A stretch of DNA of 64,000 nt from CAVSJR01 sp963728285 (GTDB taxonomy: Bacteria > Actinomycetota > UBA4738 > HRBIN12). The translations under genes and the position numbers were made by a program. This document shows, piece after piece, positions 53,419 to 62,115 of this stretch (its first letter is position 1; every line of letters starts with the position of its first letter). A model generated the notes under the pieces. That model searched no databases. It worked only from the letters and a program-made list of their open reading frames with translations, and was not told the DNA's origin. The DNA lies in contig CAVSJR010000002.1 in assembly GCA_963728285.1 (NCBI GenBank), positions 1 through 64,000 of the forward strand, given 5' to 3'.

Positions 53419-55036
53419 CCGCAGCGCCTCGAGGCGCGTAGGCCGTCGAGCGGCCGGACCGGCACGGCCGGCAGGTCGAGCGCGAGCGTGCGCGCCGGCG
53501 ACGGCGACGCGTGGGCAGCCCGGCGCCGGCGGCCAGGATGGAGCGCACGTCGGCGGCGCCGAAGCGCCGGAAGTCGAGCGCCCGCTCGAGCGCGGCCAGC
53601 AGCGGCGTCCCGCCCCAGGCCGCCTCGAGGTCGACGATCAGCGGCCAGCTCGCTGCCCAGCCGGGTCGTGCCGGCGGCGGCCGCGGCGCGCAGGAAGCGC
53701 CTCGGCGACCGGGCCGAGCGCCAGGAAGGCGTGCTCCGTCGCCGTGCGGGGCCGCACCGCCCGGACCGGCCGGCGACCGCGGACCGCCGTAGTGCTCGTC
53801 GACGAGCGACGACCTCGCCCGGCGCGACGAGCGGATGGCGGCGACGACCTCGCCGTCGCGTGGCCGAGGACGACCTCGCCGTCGACGGCCATCGACCGCG
53901 ACCCGCTGGCCGACCAGCTCGCCGGGCACCGAGTAGCGGGCCGAGCCGAAGCGGACGGTCGCCAGGCGGTCGACCTTGCGCGGCACTCGCCGCGCCGCAG
54001 CGGCGGGCGCAGCGACGGCAGCGGGCGGAGCAGCGTCCCGCTCGACGACCAGCCGCTCGGCCGGGACGGCGGCGATCTCGGTGTGGACGCGCCCGTTGAC
54101 CTCGGCGCACCAGGCCCGGCGCGCCTCGTTCGCCGCGGCCGTCGTCGGCCCAACGGCCGGCAGCCACGACCAGGTCCTCTTGGCGTAGCGGACGAGGGCC
54201 TCGACGACGCCCTTGGACTCGGGGTCCGCCGGCCTCGCAGAAGTCGGGCCGGAAGCCGTAGTGCGTGGCGAAGCGCACGTAGTCCGGGGTGCGGCACCAC
54301 GACGTTGGCGACCACGCCGGCCCTTGAGACAGCCCATCCGGTCGGCGAGCACGACCGCGGGCACGCCGCCGATCTCCTCGAAGCACTCGGCGAGCAGGCG
54401 CAGCGTGGTGGCGCGCGCGTCTGGTCGCGCGGCGAAGCGCACGAACCGGAAGCGGCTCCAGGCGAGCACCGCGCAGAACACCTGCAGCCCGCCCTCGGTG
54501 CCCCAGTCGATGACCAGGTGCTCGCCGGGCGCCGGCACCCAGGGTCGGATAGGTCCGGCGCTGCCGGCGCCACCCGGCCTTGCGCCTCGGCCACCGCACG
54601 GCGGAGGTTGCGGGCCAGAGCCGGCGTAGCCGGCCGCCCGCGCTACGCGGCAGCAGGCGCTTGGCGGAGATGCGGCCGTCGGTGCTCGCACCCGTCTCCG
54701 CGATCAGCGCGAGGACGACGTCGGTGTTGCGCGGGCGCCTGAGCGCCGGCTGTCGCTCGAACCGCCCCCGCCGGGAGCGCTCGACGACCCGGCGAACGGT
54801 CTTGTGGTTGACCCGGCAGATCGCGGCCGCGGCGCGGTAGCTCCCGGTCCTGCGGTAGGCATCGACGATGTTCATAGACTCCTCCGGTGACTTCACGCGT
54901 CGTCCCCCTCGGGCGGTAGGTGTGGGTTCGCGCCAACACCATCGCCGCCCCTGGGGCGACTTCGTGGAACTACCTCACGTAAGGATCGGAGATTTTCGCG
55001 TGGCCACAGCCGGAGACTTTGTCATGGCCACGGACA
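52576..55036 (-). mobile_element. IS21-family insertion sequence
   Basis: About 2.46 kb. The ends are TGTCAATGGCCATG (from 52576) and, inverted, TGTCCGTGGCCATG (from 55036). Each end holds two copies of a 19-base repeat: TGGCCATGCGAAAGTCTCC at 52582-52600 and TGGCCAGCTGGAAGTCTCC at 52606-52624, with inverted counterparts at 55012-55030 and 54988-55006. Nested terminal repeats and an istA-istB gene pair overlapping by ATGA define IS21. No target duplication was recognised. Both genes contain many frame shifts. Confidence 0.88.
53415..54896 (-). pseudogene. istA: IS21 transposase IstA, frame-shifted
   Basis: Begins with an HTH domain ('MNIVDAYRRTGSYRAAAAIC', 'RVNHKTVRRVVERSRRGRF'; Met at 54875 or the frame start at 54896). 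The DDE core is spread over frames: 'PGEHLVIDWGTEGGLQVFCA' (first Asp), 'GVPAVVLADRMGCLKGRRG' (second Asp) and 'ADPESKGVVEALVRYAKRTW' (Glu), then the C-terminal part 'RSTAWRPSASARPATRCPA'-like region in shifted frame and 'LDLPAVPVRPLDGLRASRRC' at the end. Many one-base shifts make this copy non-functional as read. A 613-residue plus-strand frame across it is a GC-driven shadow. Confidence 0.82.
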
Positions 55037-55293
55037 CCTGCTGCGTCCGAACGCTCATACTGCCTTGGCATGCCGTGACATGCCTGTTCAAGGGGTTAAA
55101 CCCTCGATATGCACGGGGCCTTAGAATTCTCTCAGGATAGGACTGTGCACCATGACCAATCGCCAACATTACCGGTGCGCCGATGGCCTCCCTCAGCCGG
55201 AGAAATCTGCCGGCTTGAGGGAGGCCGCCGCAGATGTCTCCACTATGATCGAGATGACCACCCGCTGCTCTGGCGAGCTGCCGCTACCCTTGC

Positions 55294-56384
55294 TTAGGTC
55301 CCATTGTTTGTGCAGTTATAGGTTGTCGGCCCATCGTCGACGCTAGGGTAGTCGTTGGTCGGCTTGTACTCGATCGTGTAATTCGTGTTCGTGGAATCAG
55401 TCGTGAGTCGCAAGATACCCTTCGACGCAGACTGGAAGTCGGCCTCGCCAGGGTCCCCGCTTGTGTCAAGACTGATGCCAGCACCGCCGGTCCCGACCAC
55501 GAACGGTCTGGGGTTATCGTTCCCCGGGGTCCCGTCCTCGTCGACTCGATTGTATCGCTCGTACCCATGCTCAGAGGCCATCAGAAGAACGTCGAACCCG
55601 GCGGGGTCAAGAAGATCGACCCATAGCTCATCCATAGCGTCCGAGGCCCCGCTGTCCGAACCGTCCTTCAACGTGTTGTCGTGCATAGCGACTCCTGTGC
55701 AATCGGCGGGCGGAGTCGTCGCGAGCTCACTCGCCAACCAGGCGTACTGCGGACCGTCCGGATTCGTGCCGTTGCTCGAACAGCTCTTGGCCGTGGGGCT
55801 GTCCTTAGTCAGGATGCAGTTTTGAGAATCGATGAATAGCCAGGTCCAGCCGGCGATGTCTAGCCGGTAGTACAGGGGCTCCGTGTTGTTGTAGCCGAAG
55901 TAGTTCCGATATCCGGCGTAGTGCTGGCCAGCGCTGCCGACGATCACTTCCTCGGCCCCGCCGGGCACCGGTTTGGTGATGGTCTTGAAGTCTCCCCACG
56001 CATGAAGGCCATTACCTTCATTATCCGCGTAGGAGTCGCAGCCATTTGGAGTCTGTCCATCACCATTATCGTTTGGAGGAGTTCCGCACGCTAGATCGTC
56101 CCCGCCGGCGGTCGAGGTGAATGAGCCCTCGTCCCCAGGATCGACCAGGTCGCCAAGAGCAAACACACGGAAGGGATCGAAGGTGCTGATCTGGTTCGCC
56201 GTCTTTATCTGCCCGCATAGTTGCAGTTGAGCGTTGCGTCGCTTCCGCACGACGCCTTCGGGAAGAAGTCGGGATCTCTTCCGATATCCCCTGCGACAGC
56301 GATCTTCTTCGTCGCGGCCGTAGCGGGAAGTGCGCACGTGGCCAGGATTGCGGCGGTCAGCAATGGAGCCACCCACTTCTTCAT
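55294..56384 (-). CDS. secreted metallophosphoesterase homologue with altered active site (one frame break)
   Basis: ATG at 56384 with GAGGA upstream; signal peptide MKKWVAPLLTAAILATCALP plus 'ATA'. 'KKIAVAGDIGRDPDFFPKAS' holds the first metal Asp; after a frame change near 56212 it continues 'QIKTANQISTFDPFRVFALG' and 'DLVDPGDEGS' (second site). Where family members have G-N-H-D/E this one has 'VGSAGQHYAGYRNYFGYNNT', and G-H-x-H is replaced by 'LMASEHGYERYNR'; 'GVAMHDNTL' keeps one His. 'WTWLFIDSQNC' and 'PFVVGTGGAGIS' align with the IS3-split paralog. About 363 aa. Loss of two ligand motifs suggests reduced metal binding or a non-catalytic role. Divergent from the winged-helix gene. Confidence 0.75.
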
Positions 56385-56603
56385 GTTTATCCTCGGTGTG
56401 GCTACCGAGAAGAGCAGCAGCGCGATCGAGCCGAACGGCATAACGAATCTCCTCATCCTCTTCTCCTTCTCCCAGGCGAATCGTCCAGCTTTCGATTCCG
56501 TAGCCGCCTCACCGGTGTGGCACGGGAAGCATCTCGCTAGGGCCATCGACGGTTCAACGACAGTCCTCCTACAGACCTTCGACATAGCTCGGACGGTTTT
56601 CAG

Positions 56604-57056
56604 GTGACCTCCGAACCACCGATAGCCAGCGAGATGGTCAAGCGGTTACGTTTCTTGACGGGCGCCCGACATGCGTCAGACGGCGAATTCGGACCGGCAG
56701 ACATGCAGGATCCACAGAGGGAGGGGGATACGCGGCCACCAGCCGAGCCGCTACGCGATCTTGTGGTCGATCCGAGTCGACGGGAGGTGCGTTGGGGGAA
56801 CGACGTCTTTCGGCCTAGCAGACGCGACTTCGAACTTCTCTTCTGCTTGGCTCAGCAACCCGTACGCGCCTGGTCGTTCGAGGAGCTCCTGAGAGAAGTC
56901 TGGAACGACCCCTACGGGAGAAACCATGAGGTCGTGCATGCAGCCGTGCGGAGACTGCGCCAGCACCTTCGACGCAGACGAGCGCCGGTGATCATTCAGT
57001 CCGTCCATAGCTTCGGGTTCATATTGATGGACGACCCCTCTGCTGACGCTGCTTAG
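56604..57056 (+). CDS. stand-alone OmpR/PhoB-type winged-helix DNA-binding protein
   Basis: 150 aa from GTG at 56604. Residues ~50-140 form a trans_reg_C domain: 'DLVVDPSRREVRWGNDVFRP', 'SRRDFELLFCLAQQPVRAWS', 'FEELLREVWNDPYGRNHEVV' and 'HAAVRRLRQHLRRRRAPVII' with 'VHSFGFIL'. The N-terminal ~45 residues are not a receiver domain, so no phosphorylation switch is visible; it resembles the DNA-binding half of a response regulator or SARP. It is divergent from the metallophosphoesterase gene, 220 bases away, and could regulate it. Confidence 0.82.
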   Translation: MTSEPPIASEMVKRLRFLTGARHASDGEFGPADMQDPQREGDTRPPAEPLRDLVVDPSRREVRWGNDVFRPSRRDFELLFCLAQQPVRAWSFEELLREVWNDPYGRNHEVVHAAVRRLRQHLRRRRAPVIIQSVHSFGFILMDDPSADAA

Positions 57057-57179
57057 AGGCTATAGCGACCAAGCCGAGCTGCTGTCCGGCAAGCGAGACT
57101 CGAGGACGCCCGCGCCAATGGGAACCTCTCACGAGGCGAGGTCAATTGGCTAACAAGGATCCCCATGAGATGGGACGAC

Positions 57180-58028
57180 CTACAGGTGATCGACGGCCAC
57201 GCCGGCCGGGATCCGGCGGCCGCGTAGCCCTGAGATGGCGTAGGCGACGACGAAGAGCGAGGCGGCGGCGATGACCACCGTCCCGCCCGACGACCAGTCG
57301 AGGTAGTACGACCCGTACACGCCGGCGAACCCGCACACCGTCCCCACGGCGGTGGAGATCCACACCATGCGGCCGAAGCTGTCGGTGAGGAGCCGGGCGA
57401 TCACGGGCGGGATCACCAGCATGGCGGCGATCATGGTCACGCCGAGCACGTTCATCGTGGCCGCGATCGTCGCCGTGAGCATGACCGCCAGCAGGATGTC
57501 CACGCGCTCGGTCCTCACGCCCGAGACCTCCGCGACCTCCGGGTCGAACGTCGTGAACAGGAGCTGCCGGTAGCCGAGGAACACCGCGGCGGCGGCGAAC
57601 ACGGCCACCCCGATGACGATGGGAACGTCGGACGGAGCGACGCCCAGCACGTTCCCCCAGAGGAGCGCCTCGAAGTTCACGACGAACGTGCGCTGCGCAG
57701 AGATGATGATGATGCCGACGGCGAAGCTCGCCGAGGTGACCACCCCGATCGCGGCGTCGGCTCCGATCGTGCGGCGGCGAGCGACCTTGTTGATGAACAG
57801 CGCCGCCACGAGGCCCCAGAGCCCCGCCCCCAGGAACACGTTGAACCCGAGGACGGAGCTCGCCACGGCTCCGCCGAAGATCGCGTGCGACAGGCCGTGG
57901 CCGATGTAGCTCATGCCGCGAAGGACGACGTAGACGCCGATCAGGCCGCAGAGACCTCCGGTCACGGTCGCCACGAACATCGCCCGCTGAAAGAACTCGT
58001 ACCGGAACGGCTCAAGCAGGGTGTCCAT
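57180..58028 (-). CDS. znuB: zinc/manganese ABC transporter, permease subunit
   Basis: ABC-3 family membrane subunit of 282 aa with about eight helices: 'MFVATVTGGLCGLIGVYVVL', 'GMSYIGHGLSHAIFGGAVAS', 'AAIGVVTSASFAVGIIIIS', 'TATIAATMNVLGVTMIAAML' and 'VIPPVIARLLTDSFGRMVW'. The G-x-S-H-A and 'IPPVIARLLT' segments are family hallmarks. ATG at 58028 overlaps the ATPase gene end by 17 bases, so the genes are coupled. Zn versus Mn specificity cannot be decided; the symbol is by analogy. Confidence 0.9.
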   Translation of the reverse strand: MDTLLEPFRYEFFQRAMFVATVTGGLCGLIGVYVVLRGMSYIGHGLSHAIFGGAVASSVLGFNVFLGAGLWGLVAALFINKVARRRTIGADAAIGVVTSASFAVGIIIISAQRTFVVNFEALLWGNVLGVAPSDVPIVIGVAVFAAAAVFLGYRQLLFTTFDPEVAEVSGVRTERVDILLAVMLTATIAATMNVLGVTMIAAMLVIPPVIARLLTDSFGRMVWISTAVGTVCGFAGVYGSYYLDWSSGGTVVIAAASLFVVAYAISGLRGRRIPAGVAVDHL

Positions 58029-58818
58029 GATGTCCCTCCCGAAGCGGCACGACGTCCCGGTCCTCCGGGTCGCCGACGTAGGGATCCACGACCACGGGCA
58101 TGCCGCCGTGGACGAGCACCTCCATCGCGGCTCCGTAGGTTCGCTCGAGCACGTCGGACGTGATCACCTGCCGTGGCCTCCCGACCGCTATCACCTCACG
58201 ATTCAGGCAGACGACCTGTGGCAGGTGCGAGGCGATCCCGTTGAGATCGTGGGTCGTCAGCACGATGGCGATGCCCTCGTGGTGCAGCTCGTGGATCAGG
58301 TGCATCACGTCGTGGCGGGTCCTGACGTCGACGCCGCTCGTCGGCTCGTCCAACAGCAGGAGGTCGGGGCGACGCAGCAATGCCCGCGCGACGAACACCC
58401 GCTGCTGCTGTCCGCCGGACAGTTCCCTGATGTGCCGGTTCGAGAGCTCGCCGAGCCCGAGCCGCTCGAGGACCCGATCGGCCTGGCGCACATCATCTTT
58501 GGACGACCACGGAACCCGGCGTCCTCCGATGCGGGCCATGAGGACCGCCTCTCGAACCGTGACGGGGAAGAACCAGTTGACGGTCTCGACCTGGGGCACG
58601 TACCCGATCGCCGTCGATCGCGGACGGACGATGCGTCCCGCGACCGGGCGCACGGCTCCCGCCATCGCCTTCAGCAGCGTGCTCTTTCCCGACCCGCTCG
58701 GGCCGACGACGCCGAGGAAGTCGCCGGGTCGAACGGCGAAGTCGATGTCGATCAGCACGGGATCTCGCCCGTATCGGCACGTGACGTTCTCGAGCTCGAT
58801 CAGGCGCCGACGCGTCAG
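58012..58818 (-). CDS. znuC: zinc/manganese ABC transporter, ATP-binding subunit
   Basis: Walker A 'GVVGPSGSGKSTLLKAMAG', signature 'ELSGGQQQRVFVARALL', Walker B 'DLLLLDEPTSGVD' and H-loop 'IVLTTHDLNGI' are all intact. A GTG at 58758 gives 248 aa but cuts the first strand. The frame upstream encodes 'LTRRRLIELENVTCRYGRDP', the normal start of such ATPases, and reaches the substrate-binding-protein stop with no ATG, GTG or TTG. A CTG at 58818 overlapping that stop (CTGA) is the likely start, giving 268 aa; a lost base is the alternative. Middle gene of the three-gene metal-uptake operon. Confidence 0.88.
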   Translation of the reverse strand: MTRRRLIELENVTCRYGRDPVLIDIDFAVRPGDFLGVVGPSGSGKSTLLKAMAGAVRPVAGRIVRPRSTAIGYVPQVETVNWFFPVTVREAVLMARIGGRRVPWSSKDDVRQADRVLERLGLGELSNRHIRELSGGQQQRVFVARALLRRPDLLLLDEPTSGVDVRTRHDVMHLIHELHHEGIAIVLTTHDLNGIASHLPQVVCLNREVIAVGRPRQVITSDVLERTYGAAMEVLVHGGMPVVVDPYVGDPEDRDVVPLREGHHGHPA

Positions 58819-59819
58819 TATCGATAGTTCGCCGTCCCCTCGCCGGCCACGTTCGTGACGTCGAACCCGTCGAACATCGACGCGTCGCCGCCCAACGCGC
58901 CCATGAACGTCCTGAAGTCGAAGACCATGAGCCCCAGGTAGCTGTGCTCCGGGTCGCCGGCCTCGCCGGGGAGATCGTCGTCGCGCAAGGAGTCGACGTA
59001 GCGAGCGCCGGTCTCGTCCGCGATCTGCTGAAGCACCGGGCTGGGGAAGACCTCCGAGCCGAAGATCGCGGGAATGCCTCGCGCCCGGATCTGATCGATC
59101 AGGCGCGCGATCTCCTGCGGGGTCGGGTCGGCGAAGTCCGCCGGCTGGATCGCGCCGATGATCGTCCAGCCGAACTCCCGAGCGAAGTAGGGGAAGGAGT
59201 CGTGGTAGGTGAGAAGGACCCTGTTCTCCGCCGGGACGGTCGCCGTCACGTCGCGGACCAGCTCATCGAGTCGGTCGATGCGGTCCGCGAACGCCTCGTA
59301 GTTGCGGGCGTAGGAGCGGGCGTGGGCGGGATCGATCGCGGAGAGCTCCTGCTTCACGATCTCCGCGTACCGTTTCGCGTAGGGCGGGTTGGTCCACAGA
59401 TGCGGATTCGGGTCCCCCGCCGACTCGGGGAAGCTGAAGTCGTAGATGTACTCGTCGGGCGAGATGGTCCGCTCGCCCAGCGACACGATCGGCGTTCCCG
59501 CCGGAACGTTCGCCTCGGCGAGGTCCCGCGTCGGCTCCTCCAGATGCATCCCGTTGATGAACACGACGTCGGCCTCGGCGAACGCCTGCGCGTCGGACGG
59601 GGCCGGCTCGAACGTGTGGCTGTTGGTGCCCTCGGGAACGATCCCGGTCACCGAGACGTGGTCGCCGCCGACGTTCTGGACGATGTTGGTGATCGGGGAC
59701 ACCGTGGTGACGACGCGCACGGGCGCCTCCCGCCCCCCGGCAGCACCCGTGCTCACGGGCTCGCCGGAACAGGCCACTGCCAGGAGCCCGATCAGCGCGG
59801 CCAGGAGCCTCGTTCGCAT
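58815..59819 (-). CDS. znuA: zinc/manganese ABC transporter, substrate-binding lipoprotein
   Basis: Cluster A-I solute-binding protein of 334 aa. ATG at 59819; signal peptide with lipobox 'LLAVACSGE'. Metal-ligand regions: 'INGMHLEEPTRDLAEAN', 'GDPNPHLWTNPPYAKRYAEI', 'VLLTYHDSFPYFAREFGW' and 'IFGSEVFPSPVLQQIADETG'. The long His-rich loop of many zinc-specific ZnuA proteins is missing, so Mn or mixed specificity is possible. A TGCAATAGAG motif (59904-59913), shared with the fur-like promoter, lies 85 bases upstream. First gene of the operon znuA-znuC-znuB. Confidence 0.9.
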   Translation of the reverse strand: MRTRLLAALIGLLAVACSGEPVSTGAAGGREAPVRVVTTVSPITNIVQNVGGDHVSVTGIVPEGTNSHTFEPAPSDAQAFAEADVVFINGMHLEEPTRDLAEANVPAGTPIVSLGERTISPDEYIYDFSFPESAGDPNPHLWTNPPYAKRYAEIVKQELSAIDPAHARSYARNYEAFADRIDRLDELVRDVTATVPAENRVLLTYHDSFPYFAREFGWTIIGAIQPADFADPTPQEIARLIDQIRARGIPAIFGSEVFPSPVLQQIADETGARYVDSLRDDDLPGEAGDPEHSYLGLMVFDFRTFMGALGGDASMFDGFDVTNVAGEGTANYRY

Positions 59820-59892
59820 GCACACCCTCTCGTTCGCGGCGGCGGATCGCGATCGCGGCCGCCTCGCCGACGGCGGGTATCGTACGGCCTTC

Positions 59893-59913
59893 CTGCAGTG
59901 AGTTGCAATAGAG
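59893..59913. promoter_or_regulatory. candidate Fur-family operator upstream of the metal-uptake operon
   Basis: CTGCAG (59893-59898) and TTGCAATAGAG (59903-59913) are spaced TGCA half-sites. The sequence TGCAATAGAG is the exact complement of CTCTATTGCA in front of the fur-like gene at 47976-47985. Confidence 0.5.
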
Positions 59914-59958
59914 GGATGCCGCAAGAGGGCGTCGCGGAGGCCGGGCCCCTCGATCCGA

Positions 59959-60900
59959 TCAGCCGCCGGCCTTCGTCCGCTCCAGGAGGATCCGGGCGGC
60001 GGCGTAGGGGTCCACCCGGCGCGCCGCGAGGTCGGCCACGAGCGCCGGGTCGGCCGCGAGGAGCCCCTCGACGTGCTGCTTCAGCAGCTCCGAGACGATC
60101 GATTCGACCTCTCGGTGCACCCGGTCGGCCCGGGCGGCGGCGAGGTCACCGTCGGCGGCGAGGTGTCCCTGGTGGGCATCGATCGCGTCCCACAGCTCGT
60201 CGATCCCCTCCCCCGAGGAGGCGACGGCCTTCACCACCGGCGGCATCCAGGCCGGACGCCCGCCCATGCGGATCATGCCCTCGAGCTCCCGGACGGCCTC
60301 GTTGGCGCCCTCTCGGTCCGCCTTGTTGACGACGAAGACGTCGGCGATCTCCAGGATGCCGGCCTTCGCGACCTGAACGGCGTCGCCCCAGCCCGGGGTG
60401 ACGACGACGAGCGTCGAATCGGTCGCGGTCGCGACCTCGAGCTCCGCCTGCCCCACGCCCACGGTCTCGACGATCACCACGTCGGCGCCGGCGGCATCCA
60501 GGATGCGGATCGCCTCCGGGGCGGCGAGCGCCATCCCCCCGAGATGGCCGCGCGTCGCCATCGAGCGAATGAACACGCCGGGGTCGGTCGCGTGCTCCTG
60601 CATGCGAACCCTGTCTCCGAGGAGCGCGCCCCCCGAGAAGGGTGACGTCGGATCGATGGCCAGCACGGCGACGGTGCGGCCCCGCCGGCGCGCCTCCCGC
60701 ACGAGCGCGCCGGCGAGCGTGGACTTCCCCACGCCCGGCGAGCCGGTGAGGCCGATCGTCGACGCGCGGCCCGTGCGAGGGAACAGTCCCGCGGACATCC
60801 TCGGCAGGTCGGGGGAGCCGTCCTCCACCATGGAGATCGCCCGCGCGACCGACCGGGGCTCACCCCGGCACACGCCCTCGATGACCTCGTGGATATCCAT
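59959..60900 (-). CDS. meaB: MeaB/ArgK-type P-loop GTPase
   Basis: G3E-related GTPase that guards and reloads cobalamin in methylmalonyl-CoA mutase and related mutases. 313 aa from ATG at 60900. G1 'GLTGSPGVGKSTLAGALVRE' (~50-69), switch regions 'FIRSMATRGHLGGMALAAPE' and 'VVIVETVGVGQAELEVATAT', and the base-specificity motif 'FVVNKADREGANE'. C-terminal dimerisation arm 'SELLKQHVEGLLAADPALVA'. No mutase gene is in the window. Its ATG lies 4 bases beyond the stop of the PrsW gene, so the two are coupled; a 742-residue continuous frame joining them comes from the break in PrsW. Confidence 0.92.
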   Translation of the reverse strand: MDIHEVIEGVCRGEPRSVARAISMVEDGSPDLPRMSAGLFPRTGRASTIGLTGSPGVGKSTLAGALVREARRRGRTVAVLAIDPTSPFSGGALLGDRVRMQEHATDPGVFIRSMATRGHLGGMALAAPEAIRILDAAGADVVIVETVGVGQAELEVATATDSTLVVVTPGWGDAVQVAKAGILEIADVFVVNKADREGANEAVRELEGMIRMGGRPAWMPPVVKAVASSGEGIDELWDAIDAHQGHLAADGDLAAARADRVHREVESIVSELLKQHVEGLLAADPALVADLAARRVDPYAAARILLERTKAGG

Positions 60901-60904
60901 AGGC

Positions 60905-62115
60905 CTACCGATGGCCCCCGTGACTGGGCTCGAGGGAGCCGGCCGGCATCGCGCCCGGCATCGCGAGCAGCGCGGCGCGAAGCGCCGTACACAGCTCGCG
61001 CTGCTCGGCGACCTCGGAGGCGCCGGCCGAGCGGACGACTCCTCCGCGCCGTCGGCCCTCGTTCGCGCCACGGCGAGCCGGATCTGCTCGTGCTGCAGCC
61101 GGCGCAGGAGCGTCGCCGCCGCGGCGCCCGCGCGGAGCTTCATCTCGCGGCGCGATCGACGGCGGCGACCCGGGTTCTCGAGGAGGTCGAGCTCGATCCC
61201 CGACAGCGCCGAGCCGCCGACCTCGGGGGCGAGCGCGGAGCGGAGCCATCGTCGTTCGCGCCCGCGGGCGAGCGCGACCGCGACCGCCACGAACACGAGC
61301 AGCGGCAGGCCCTTGGCCGCCGTCGCGCCCACGACGAGCAGCCACTCCACGCCGGTCCACGGCGGCGACGGATAGAAGTCCACCAGGGGAGAGTTCCAGA
61401 GGAAATGCCCGGCCACCGCCGCCGCGCACAGGGCGGCGAGCACACCGAACCGATGTCGCGCGGGAACGAGGGAGCGACGCGAGACGAAGTAGCCGATGCC
61501 CATGCCGACGAGGCCCGTGTAGAGGACGTGGCCGTAGAACCCGCTCGCGACGACGCGGACGAAGAAGCCGCGCAGCACGTCCGACGTGCTGCCGCCGAAG
61601 ACGCCGATGAAGTAGAAGACGTCCTCGACGACCGCGAATCCGAGGCCGCACACCGCCCCGTACACGAAGCCGTCCATCATGTCGTCGACCTCTCGCCGGG
61701 CGATCAGCACGATCAGCACGACGCCGAGCCCCTTGAGCGTCTCCTCCACCAGCGGGGCCGTCAGCGCCGCGGTCCACTGTGAGGCGAACTCGGGCCCGCC
61801 CACCCTGGCGACGACGAGCCCCCACCCCGCGTTCGCGAAGCCCGCGAGCTGGGTGGCGACGATCGCTCCCCAGACGAAGGAGGCGAGCAGCAGCGGGATG
61901 GGCTCACGCTCGTACAGATCGAGGAGATAGATGAGGATGAACACCGGCGCCGCATACAGGAGCAGCAGGACCCACGACAGCGCCCATCCCCCGGGGGAGA
62001 TGCGGCGGAACGAGCTCTGCTGGGCGAACGTTCCCGCCGCGGTGACGACCAGCAGCGCGACGTAGACCCAGAAGGCCGGCTCGCGGGGCCGGATCAGGAC
62101 CCGGGACGACCTCAC
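60905..62115 (-). CDS. PrsW-family intramembrane metalloprotease (one frame break)
   Basis: Multi-pass protein of about 403 aa. GTG at 62115 overlaps the upstream stop (GTGA). Helices include 'FWVYVALLVVTAAGTFAQ', 'LSWVLLLLYAAPVFILIYLL' and 'LLLASFVWGAIVATQLAGF'. Family motifs are 'TAPLVEETLKGLGVVLI' (E-E-x3-K), 'LGFAVVEDVFYFIGVF', 'GHVLYTGLVGMGIGYF' and 'AVAGHFLWNS' (metal His). Near 61020, in the cytoplasmic tail, the frame changes; the true end is 'SEVAEQRELCTALRAALLAM' to 'PSHGGHR' at 60905. PrsW of Bacillus cleaves an anti-sigma factor; no sigma/anti-sigma pair is nearby, so the substrate is open. Confidence 0.88.

Noticed and set aside
52901..54742. 613-residue plus-strand open frame in the IS21 element
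   Set aside because: Low-complexity Arg/Ala/Gly/Pro sequence opposite istA, with no motif.
52560..55050. Target-site duplication of the IS21 element
   Set aside because: Bases flanking 52576 and 55036 do not match; the duplication is absent, degraded or the ends are misplaced by a few bases.
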